This document shows positions 50,481 through 56,048 of a DNA stretch of 56,048 nucleotides, piece by piece. The DNA is from an uncultured Ruminococcus sp. GTDB taxonomy: Bacteria; Bacillota; Clostridia; Oscillospirales; Ruminococcaceae. The first letter of the stretch is position 1; the number at the start of each line of letters is the position of its first letter. Made by a program: the position numbers and the translations under genes. Location: assembly GCA_900545345.1 (NCBI GenBank), contig UQYQ01000016.1, forward strand, positions 1-56,048, read 5' to 3'. Below the pieces are notes generated by a model, which ran no database searches, was not told the DNA's origin, and worked only from the letters and a program-made list of their open reading frames with translations.

Positions 50481-51148
50481 TGTATGCCTACCTTCTTCTT
50501 TGTTAATTTGCTCAATTTAAAATCAAGTGCATACAACCGTTCTATTTGCAATTTTGCCACATAATACAAATCTGAAAAATCTGCTCTTATATATTTGAAG
50601 TATCTCATCTGATCCATTTTCTGCGAATAAACATATAGGACAAAGTCCGATGATGCATCCTGTGCATTTTTTTGTAGCCCATCGAGATTTAAAAAATACC
50701 AGTCGTTTGAATTGGAACAGGTCTCAACAAGTTTTGATGTACGATTTCTAATATCTACGCAGATCAAATCCCCATCCATACCAAAGGCCTTATGGCGATC
50801 AGTATTCAACGGATGCGCAACAACAAATGAACGAATAGCCTTAAAATATTGTTTTGCCTGTTCAAGTCCTGCATCATCGTTGATATTAAGAAATTTGATT
50901 ACTTCTTTTCTCAACATCTTATGAACCGAATCGACAGCTTCACAAATCCAGTCAACTAAAACGATGACATATACAACTTCTTTCATTGTTGTTTCAGATA
51001 AATTTTTTATTTCTTTATTTAAGTCTTGAATGCTGTAGTTGATTTTTTGCAAGTAATCACAGCTTCGGTAAAAGTTGTCCTTGTTGCCCCAAATCCATTG
51101 TTTATGGATTCCTCGATTCAAATCATTTAGATTTCTCAATTCTTCCAT
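50477..51148 (-). CDS. HEPN-like accessory protein in the type I RM operon
   Basis: The 223-residue, mostly helical protein contains R106-x5-H112 (AIRSFVVAHPLNTDRH), the R-x4-6-H motif of HEPN proteins, which are often RNases or toxin-like effectors. The N-terminal half has long amphipathic helices (YLQKINYSIQDLNKEIKNL). It sits between hsdM and hsdS, 9 bases after hsdM, and overlaps hsdS by 4 bases. It may add an abortive-infection layer to the RM system, or be structural. The family name is unknown to me and the HEPN call rests on one motif and helix content. Confidence 0.6.
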   Translation of the reverse strand: MEELRNLNDLNRGIHKQWIWGNKDNFYRSCDYLQKINYSIQDLNKEIKNLSETTMKEVVYVIVLVDWICEAVDSVHKMLRKEVIKFLNINDDAGLEQAKQYFKAIRSFVVAHPLNTDRHKAFGMDGDLICVDIRNRTSKLVETCSNSNDWYFLNLDGLQKNAQDASSDFVLYVYSQKMDQMRYFKYIRADFSDLYYVAKLQIERLYALDFKLSKLTKKKVGIQ

Positions 51149-51157
51149 TAAATCCTA

Positions 51158-52732
51158 TTACCTCTCAATTTCTGCAATAATCCTATCAATCTCATCTCGC
51201 AGCACCTGTTCCCGTGCCACAATCTCGGCAATTTCCGCATTCAGCTTTACAATATCAATCTTTTCTCGCGTGTCCTCTGCTTCTACATAGGTGGAAACCG
51301 AAAGGTTATAGGCGTTCTGCTCGTTGCCCACCTCATTATTTGGCACAAGGCGGCTGAAATACTGCTCATCCTTTCTGTCCGCGGCGGCGGTAATGATACG
51401 CTGAATGTTCGCTTCGGAAAGTCGGTTATTTTTCGTCACTTTTACAAATTCCCGTGAAGCATCCACAAACAGAATGGAATTATCCGTTTTATTCTTTTTC
51501 AAAAGCATAATATCAACAGATATAGTGACATTGAGAAAGAGATTTGACGGCAGTTGAATGATAGCGTCCACATAGTTGTTATCCACAAGGTATTTGCGGA
51601 TTTTTTGCTCCGCGCCGCCGCGGTACATAATACCGGGGAAACAGACGATCGCCGCCGCTCCGTTATTCGCAAGCCAGGAAAGGCTGTGCATAATAAACGC
51701 CATATCGCCTTTTGATGCAGGAGCAAGCACACCTGCGGGAGAAAAGCGAATATCGTTTATTAACAGCGGATTTTTATCCCCCTCCCACGGAACAGAGAAA
51801 GGCGGATTGGAAACGATAAGTTCAAAGGGCTGGTCGTCCCAATGCTGAGGACTGAGAAGCGTATCTTCACGCACGATGCTGAATTTATCAAAGTCGATAT
51901 TGTGAAGGAACATATTGATACGGCAAAGGTTATATGTAGTCAGGTCGATCTCTTGTCCGAAAAATCCTTGTTCAATATTGTCTTTACCCAAAACCTTTTC
52001 CACTTTCAACAGAAGCGAACCCGAACCGCAGGCGGGGTCATATACCTTGTTGATTCTCGTCTTGCCAATCGTACCGAGTCGGGCTAGCAGTTCGGAAACA
52101 TCGGCAGGAGTAAAATACTGACCTCCCTTTTTGCCTGCGTTGGCGGCGTACATACCCATCAGATATTCATATGCGTCGCCGAACAGATCGGGGTTAATGC
52201 CGTCCGCCTGAAACAACGGCATTTTTTCCACGCCGTTCAAAAGCTCTGCAAGCACCTTGTTTCTCTTGGCTACCGTTTCACCGATAGATTTACTGTTTAC
52301 ATCGAAATCGTCAAACAGTCCGGCAAAATCATTTTCCGCATCCCCACTGGCGGCGCTGCTCTCAATGTGGTTAAAAACACGCTCTAAGGTTTCGTTTAGG
52401 TTTTCGTCCTTATCCGCACGGGCACGGACATTGCAGAAAAGCTCGCTCGGCAAGATGAAAAAGCCCTTTTCCTGCACTAAGCCCTCACGAGCAGATTCTG
52501 CCTCCTCATCGGACATCTTTGCATAATCAAAACCTGTATTACCGGCGGCATGTTCGCCTGCATTGATATAGGCGGCAAAATTCTCGGAAATATAGCGGTA
52601 AAACATTGTTCCGAGAACATAAGATTTAAAGTCCCACTCGGACACATGCCCCGCGTGAACAAGATCGGTAGCAATTTTATATATTGTGCGGAACAACTCG
52701 TCCCGCTCCTGATCTTTCTTTATGTCAGCCAT
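51158..52732 (-). CDS. hsdM: Type I restriction-modification methylase subunit
   Basis: The 524-residue adenine-N6 methyltransferase has the SAM motif DPACGSGSLLLKV (near 229) and the catalytic NPPFSVPW (near 307), an N-terminal helical HsdM domain (ELFRTIYKIATDLVHAGHVSEWDFKSYVLGTMFYRYI), and the typical YLMGMYAANAGKKGGQYFTPADVSELL. It partners with HsdS to protect host DNA. It starts 5 bases after the small Xre gene, so the regulator probably controls the whole operon. Confidence 0.97.
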   Translation of the reverse strand: MADIKKDQERDELFRTIYKIATDLVHAGHVSEWDFKSYVLGTMFYRYISENFAAYINAGEHAAGNTGFDYAKMSDEEAESAREGLVQEKGFFILPSELFCNVRARADKDENLNETLERVFNHIESSAASGDAENDFAGLFDDFDVNSKSIGETVAKRNKVLAELLNGVEKMPLFQADGINPDLFGDAYEYLMGMYAANAGKKGGQYFTPADVSELLARLGTIGKTRINKVYDPACGSGSLLLKVEKVLGKDNIEQGFFGQEIDLTTYNLCRINMFLHNIDFDKFSIVREDTLLSPQHWDDQPFELIVSNPPFSVPWEGDKNPLLINDIRFSPAGVLAPASKGDMAFIMHSLSWLANNGAAAIVCFPGIMYRGGAEQKIRKYLVDNNYVDAIIQLPSNLFLNVTISVDIMLLKKNKTDNSILFVDASREFVKVTKNNRLSEANIQRIITAAADRKDEQYFSRLVPNNEVGNEQNAYNLSVSTYVEAEDTREKIDIVKLNAEIAEIVAREQVLRDEIDRIIAEIER

Positions 52733-52737
52733 TGATA

Positions 52738-52959
52738 TTACTCCTTATCTTTAAGCCATTCAGACTCTATTTCTTCAAAAGGGAAACCCCTGGTTTCGCA
52801 ATAAGCCTTGATTTTCTTCATAGCCGTAATATTCGGCTTGGTTTTTCCGTTTTCCCAGCGATTTATCGTACCCACAGATACATTCAGCAGTTTAGCAAAC
52901 TCTTCTTGTGATAGAAGCGCCCTTTTACGCATATTCCGTACTAACTCACCCAGTGACAT
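52738..52959 (-). CDS. Xre-family regulator, probable controller of the RM operon
   Basis: The 73-residue protein is a single helix-turn-helix domain: LGELVRNMRKRALLSQEEFAKLLNVSVGTINRWENGKTKPN, with a short C-terminal tail. Small Xre proteins in front of restriction genes act as controller proteins that time methylase and nuclease. It is the first gene after the promoter; AAAGGAG lies upstream of ATG. GTTTA-containing repeats in the promoter region (about 53000-53050) may be its binding site, a weak inference. Confidence 0.88.
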   Translation of the reverse strand: MSLGELVRNMRKRALLSQEEFAKLLNVSVGTINRWENGKTKPNITAMKKIKAYCETRGFPFEEIESEWLKDKE

Positions 52960-52993
52960 TATTCTGCCGTTCTCCTTTCAAAAGGTTGCTACT

Positions 52994-53022
52994 ATTATAA
53001 CATAAACCTATCATTTTTTCAA
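52994..53022 (-). promoter_or_regulatory. Promoter of the type I RM operon
   Basis: TTGAAA (53017-53022) and TATAAT (52994-52999), 17-base spacer on the minus strand. GTTTAC-like repeats surround the -35 box. Confidence 0.75.
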
Positions 53023-53059
53023 GTTTACTGCTCATTCTTATGTTTACTTGCATTTTATC

Positions 53060-53091
53060 GGTACGCCTGCAATATTGTAGGCGTACCTTTT
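53060..53091 (+). terminator. Orphan plus-strand terminator
   Basis: A near-perfect stem GGTACGCCT / AGGCGTACC followed by TTTT. No gene on the plus strand ends here, so it may be a leftover of a deleted gene. Confidence 0.6.
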
Positions 53092-53121
53092 GATATATAC
53101 AAAGGTGGAATCTGTAATAAA

Positions 53122-53370
53122 GTAAGGAGGAATTTCAATGCTCAAAACAGCAATATCAGAAAGTGGTTGAGCAAAACAGCATTCGATTGCAGGGCTGTGT
53201 GTGACCGAAAGAGAGCAGATTTAGAAGGAAAAAGATTGTACAAGAAGAATCTGCAAGCAGCCAACCGTCAGCGATAGATGGACATTTATCGCACCTCCAC
53301 CGTACAGGAGCTTTGTGCGGCAATGTTTCCGGGATTTCCGTTGTCACAACAAATCCCTGCCGAACGCTTT
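53122..53370 (+). pseudogene. Decayed ORF of unknown family
   Basis: After AAGGAGG and ATG (53138) the direct frame stops after 10 codons. The next frame is open for about 55 codons (NIRKWLSKTAFDCRAVCDRK, then LEGKRLYKKNLQAANRQR), then TAG, then opens again with MDIYRTSTVQELCAAMFPGF. This looks like a small gene broken by a frameshift and a nonsense codon. I recognise no family. The rest of 53371-54306 has no convincing gene, only repeats and hairpins listed separately. Confidence 0.3.
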
Positions 53371-53644
53371 CTATGAAGGCGGCAGATTTATGATCTGTAT
53401 CGGCATTGCGCAGTCAGATTTGTCTGACACTCTGTTATGCAGAGGTGCGCTGGGGCAGTCTTCTCTAATGGGAAGATGAGTCCATAGTCCTAACCTATTT
53501 TACAATTTCATATTGTTCTCTGCGATGAAGAGGAATGACCTTCTTTTCGGGATGATGATTTTTAAATGATTTTACTCTTCGGAATTATCCCATCCTTTCG
53601 ATATGATAATGATTATCTTTCCAATATGATTTATGACCTTCCTT

Positions 53645-53690
53645 TTGTCGCCGTTTCTATCGGGCGACAGCAAGATAGAAACGGCGGCGA
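53645..53690. other. Long hairpin 1 in the island non-coding region
   Basis: A 13-bp perfect inverted repeat CGCCGTTTCTATC / GATAGAAACGGCG (53649-53661, 53674-53686) is extended by four more pairs with G·T. Confidence 0.7.
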
Positions 53691-53929
53691 GGAAGCGTCC
53701 GAGAAGCCGTGCGGCAAGGCATTCCGGGATTACAAGAAACGAAAACGGGAGAAACGGCAGGTAAAGTCGCTGAAACTGCCAATGGGTAAACTATGCCTTG
53801 CCGCATTATGATATGCCGTTCCATATGATAAATGAACTTATACTTCGGAATGATAATTTAATATGATATACTTTTCGGAAGTCACTCAGGATTTATAATA
53901 GATTTGTATTTGCACGCCTGCGGCGCGTT

Positions 53930-53994
53930 CCGACTGTTTGATGTTCAATGATAAGCATTCAAAGAGAACCTGTCATTAAACATCAAACAGTCGG
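53930..53994. other. Long hairpin 2, oriT- or origin-like
   Basis: A perfect 16-bp inverted repeat (CCGACTGTTTGATGTT, 53930-53945; complement 53979-53994) continues after one mismatch with AATGA/TCATT. The loop is about 20 bases. No T-run follows, so it is not a terminator. Transfer or single-strand origins of mobile elements have such hairpins. Confidence 0.6.
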
Positions 53995-54159
53995 CTGAAA
54001 ATATCCCTCTAAAAGATTCGTATCAGATTGCAAACCTTTCGTTTCGATATGATTTATGATCGTCCTTTCAGAATGATGCGTTTTCAAAATACATACCGTT
54101 TCAGAAAGATATGATATATGCTTCGGAATGACCGCAAAAATATGATCCACATTTTCAAA

Positions 54160-54202
54160 GGCGGCGACAGGAGAAAAATCTCCTGTCGCCGCCGAATTTT
54201 TT
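54160..54202 (+). terminator. Very strong terminator before the integrase
   Basis: A perfect 15-bp G+C-rich stem (GGCGGCGACAGGAGA, loop AAAA) followed by GAATTTTTTG. It ends some plus-strand transcript from the non-coding region and insulates the integrase. Confidence 0.85.
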
Positions 54203-54306
54203 GCCCTATAAAAATGTTGTGCAATTTACTTGCCAAATGAAATGCCGTATTTCATCATCTCTATGCCTTAATTGAAAAGGTAAAATTTTTAAAGGAGATG
54301 ATGCAA

Positions 54307-55353
54307 ATGAGCAATAGCTCAAAGCTGACAAACATTCTTGATCAAGCCTTCGACAAGCCGTGGGAAAAGTATTCTGCTGAAGAATACAAAATCCAGCTTG
54401 AAGAAACAAAGTCCAAAGTCCGGGAACTAACGCCCGAACAAGAGCTGAAATTGATGAATAAGCGTATGAATCTGCGAATACAGGTGACCGCCATTTACAA
54501 AAAGGACAGACATGGCAGCAAAGCAACCCGCAAGCGATACTATCAGGCCGCCTGCTATGCCTGTGATTATATCGCCGGCACCTGTAATTTACAGAAATTC
54601 GCCAACTTTCATCCAAAGCATTTCCGTGAAGTTACAGCGTATTGGAAAACAACAAAAGAACTAAATACGGTTTATACCGAGCTTACAGGTCTGCGCCAGT
54701 ATTGTGAGTATGCAGGGTGTAAATACAAGATGCCTGAAAACAAGGAACTGAATCTGCCGAAGCGCGAACCGACAAAGTACAACCGCGCATGGCTGCCTCA
54801 TGAAATTCAAAGAGTAAAGGAGCTTGCCGAAACGATGGGAAGATTCGATGTCCGGGATACTATTGAACTCGGAGAGAAATTGGGTCTTCGGATTATCGAA
54901 GCCTGTCAGTTCAAGGTCGGAGATGTAAAATCTGCACTTGGCTGGGGCGGTCTGGAAATCAAGGGTAAGGGCGGTCAGATACGGTTTGTCCCGATTGAAA
55001 CTGAAGAACAGAAGGAACTTCTGCAACGCCTGTACCACGACGCCAAAGCAAAAGGGTTGATGGATGGCGATTTTATTCTGAGCAAGACAATCAAATACGG
55101 TCCGATGAGGGAAAAGAAGTCTATTGAGAACTGGATTTACAATAACCGCAAAAGGTTTACAGATCCGAACCGTCAGCAAACGGTCAAACCCGGCAAGAAG
55201 CCACGGGTTGAAAACATTGTCTTTCACGGACTTCGACATACCTACACGCAGGAACGGGACAAACGCCTGAAGAACGATCCGAGAAGACAACAGAAGCTCA
55301 GCGAGGGCTTGGGACATCATCGGTTGTCGGTGACGAATATTTACAAAGAATAA
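54307..55353 (+). CDS. int: Tyrosine recombinase/integrase of the island
   Basis: The 348-residue integrase has an N-terminal SAM-like core-binding part (about 70-150) and a catalytic domain with Arg in LGLRIIEACQF (near 194), H-x2-R in FHGLRHTYTQ (near 307), the second His in LGHHRLSV and the nucleophile Tyr in NIYKE at the very end. It is aimed at the 3' end of tRNA-Leu 300 bases away. ATG 54307 lies 9 bases after GGAG; two ATGs at 54298 and 54301 abut that site. A small gene follows at once and both end at a terminator. Confidence 0.93.
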   Translation: MSNSSKLTNILDQAFDKPWEKYSAEEYKIQLEETKSKVRELTPEQELKLMNKRMNLRIQVTAIYKKDRHGSKATRKRYYQAACYACDYIAGTCNLQKFANFHPKHFREVTAYWKTTKELNTVYTELTGLRQYCEYAGCKYKMPENKELNLPKREPTKYNRAWLPHEIQRVKELAETMGRFDVRDTIELGEKLGLRIIEACQFKVGDVKSALGWGGLEIKGKGGQIRFVPIETEEQKELLQRLYHDAKAKGLMDGDFILSKTIKYGPMREKKSIENWIYNNRKRFTDPNRQQTVKPGKKPRVENIVFHGLRHTYTQERDKRLKNDPRRQQKLSEGLGHHRLSVTNIYKE

Positions 55354-55364
55354 GGAGGAGATAA

Positions 55365-55532
55365 GTGGGCAGAGAGGTTAAAATCATTCTCAAATCCCAC
55401 ATACCTGAAGATGAAATTGAAGCATTGGCAAAATGCTTCCTGCCGGACATATTAGACTTCTTTGAATCCGAAGAAGGCAGACAAGAATTTGAACAGTGGA
55501 AAAAGAAACAATCTGAAAAAAGCAATAAATAA
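55365..55532 (+). CDS. 55-residue acidic/basic small protein paired with the integrase
   Basis: The ORF begins at GTG 55365 after AAGGAGGAG and ends at TAA 55530-55532. It encodes MGREVKIILKSHIPEDEIEA, then an acidic FFESEEGRQEFEQW and a Lys-rich tail. It starts 12 bases after the integrase stop, before the shared terminator. It may be an accessory of recombination (for example directionality control), but no family is recognised. Confidence 0.7.
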   Translation: MGREVKIILKSHIPEDEIEALAKCFLPDILDFFESEEGRQEFEQWKKKQSEKSNK

Positions 55533-55535
55533 ATA

Positions 55536-55575
55536 ACGGCGGTACGGGTTTTCACCCGTACCGCCGTCATTTTTT
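55536..55575 (+). terminator. Terminator of the integrase operon
   Basis: A perfect 13-bp stem ACGGCGGTACGGG / CCCGTACCGCCGT, 6-base loop, then CATTTTTT. Confidence 0.93.
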
Positions 55576-55591
55576 AACTACGCAGTTTCAT

Positions 55592-55645
55592 TGAAAAAAA
55601 CAACAAACCCGAACGTTTCACCGATTGGTAAAAGGTTCGGGTTTG
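55592..55645 (-). terminator. Terminator after tRNA-Leu
   Basis: CAAACCCGAAC (55604-55614) and GTTCGGGTTTG (55635-55645) form an 11-bp stem with more pairs inside. The minus strand continues TTGTTTTTTTC. Confidence 0.8.
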
Positions 55646-55652
55646 AATGCTT

Positions 55653-55739
55653 TGGTGCCGCTGGCCGGACTTGAACCGGCACGGATGTTACTCCGAGGGA
55701 TTTTAAGTCCCTTGTGTCTGCCTATTCCACCACAGCGGC
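55653..55739 (-). tRNA. tRNA-Leu (anticodon UAA)
   Basis: The minus strand gives a class II tRNA. It has a 7-bp acceptor stem (GCCGCTG/CAGCGGC), anticodon stem AGGGA/TCCCT around CTTAAAA (anticodon TAA), a variable arm CGGAGTAACATCCG, T-arm GCCGGTTCAAGTCCGGC, and encoded CCA. Its 3' end faces the integrase and is the probable island attachment site. Confidence 0.97.
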
Positions 55740-55835
55740 AAAATATTAACTTATAAAAATCAACTCATTAATTATACAACAATATTTCATTTTTGTCAAT
55801 ACTTAAATTTTATTTAATGCAGCAAAAATTTTATT

Positions 55836-55873
55836 AAAATAAAAAGGCAAACTTCTCAGCTGAAAAGCTTGCC
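55836..55873 (-). terminator. Hairpin/terminator after tRNA-Cys
   Basis: GGCAA...TCAGCTGA...TTGCC forms a nearly perfect stem (55846-55873). The minus strand continues TTTTTATTTT. Confidence 0.65.
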
Positions 55874-55882
55874 CAACAATTT

Positions 55883-55956
55883 TGGAGGCGCCACCCGGAT
55901 TTGAACCGGGGATCAAGGTGTTGCAGACCTACGCCTTACCACTTGGCTATAGCGCC
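55883..55956 (-). tRNA. tRNA-Cys (anticodon GCA)
   Basis: The acceptor stem GGCGC.../...GCGCC, anticodon loop CTGCAAC (GCA), T-arm CCCGGTTCAAATCCGGG and encoded CCA are all visible on the minus strand. Confidence 0.97.
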
Positions 55957-55971
55957 TTAAAATTATTTAGC

Positions 55972-56047
55972 TGGAGCGGGCAACGAGGCTCGAACTCGCT
56001 ACCTCCACCTTGGCAAGGTGGCGCTCTACCAGATGAGCTATGCCCGC
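55972..56047 (-). tRNA. tRNA-Gly (anticodon GCC)
   Basis: The acceptor stem GCGGGCA/TGCCCGC, anticodon stem CCACC/GGTGG around TTGCCAA (GCC), T-loop GTTCGAGCC and encoded CCA are visible. It is the first tRNA of the minus-strand Gly-Cys-Leu cluster, at the window edge. Confidence 0.97.
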
Positions 56048-56048
56048 A

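Larger units (their letters stand above)
53546..54132 (+). repeat. Iteron-like dispersed motif TTC-NNN-ATGAT
   Basis: Exact copies start at 53546, 53597, 53819, 53844, 54043 and 54067. One has four central bases (53619), and two have one mismatch (53578, 54122). They lie in the same orientation in about 590 bases with no real gene, around two large hairpins. Such spaced repeats usually bind a replication, transfer or recombination protein; the true role is not known. Confidence 0.6.
43796..55658. mobile_element. Candidate genomic island carrying type I RM and a tyrosine integrase at tRNA-Leu
   Basis: The integrase gene points at the 3' end of tRNA-Leu, a classic attachment site. The DNA between about 45 and 55.6 kb is visibly richer in G+C than the flanks and has different codon use. 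The octamer TTTGGTGC, which spans the CCA end of tRNA-Leu (55651-55658), recurs at 43796-43803 at the end of the serine recombinase gene. Eight bases are weak proof, so the left border is a guess; 45.3 kb is the alternative. Confidence 0.4.

Noticed and set aside
53566..53811. ORF of 81 codons in the island non-coding region
   Set aside because: Its sequence is composed of iteron-like repeats and a hairpin, with no ribosome site; more likely non-coding.

Overview
The window looks like the chromosome of a low-G+C, anaerobic, Gram-positive Clostridia, probably Oscillospiraceae/Ruminococcus-like. The signs are BspA-type leucine-rich surface proteins, a SpoIID homologue, an ACT-hom-thrB threonine cluster, strong AGGAGG ribosome sites and AT-rich intergenic DNA. 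No rRNA is present, so the placement is inference.

Layout. 1-10.7 kb: a BspA-like gene broken by an in-frame ochre codon, SpoIID, a PAS-like/HATPase sensor, a Na/Pi cotransporter homologue, a Na/Ca-type exchanger behind a recognisable yybP-ykoY (Mn2+) riboswitch, gap, a large BspA-like protein and a PAP2-VanY fusion. 10.9-22.5 kb: a heterodimeric ABC exporter, a secreted repeat protein, galE, a YtrA-type GntR/ABC/lipoprotein operon with a visible operator, gdhA and two small genes, one a 58-aa ribbon-helix-helix protein. 22.8-23.5 kb: three tandem copies of an apparently undescribed small-RNA family, each with its own promoter and terminator. 23.6-26.3 kb: ACT protein, hom, thrB. 26.4-34.5 kb: a minus-strand operon whose gene content predicts synthesis of a dTDP-4-amino (acetamido)-4,6-dideoxy sugar, its lipid loading and flipping, and glycan decoration; rfbA and rfbB share an unusual hairpin between Shine-Dalgarno and start codon.

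34.7-43.4 kb: a complete type I-C CRISPR-Cas locus (cas3-cas5-cas8c-cas7-cas4-cas1-cas2) and a short array, all on the minus strand. The most exciting element is a small plus-strand gene in the cas3-cas5 gap. It has a -10 box, a shortened I-C repeat ending GTGGATTGAAAA, a spacer-like stretch and a rho-independent terminator. The first 17 nt of the spacer-like part match, 15/17, a site in the promoter of the cas5-to-cas2 operon that is preceded by TTC, the type I-C PAM. One of the two mismatches is at position 6, where Cascade flips the base out. This is the architecture expected of a CreR-like, crRNA-guided autorepressor of cas expression.

43.8-55.6 kb: a visibly more G+C-rich island, probably horizontally acquired. 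It holds a serine recombinase with one nonsense codon, a type I restriction-modification operon (xre, hsdM, HEPN-like gene, hsdS with TAEL repeats, possible PD-(D/E)xK gene, hsdR), a non-coding stretch with iteron-like repeats and large hairpins, and a tyrosine integrase with a small partner gene, ending at tRNA-Leu. tRNA-Cys and tRNA-Gly follow. Immunity functions (CRISPR, RM) thus sit side by side between housekeeping genes and a tRNA cluster.
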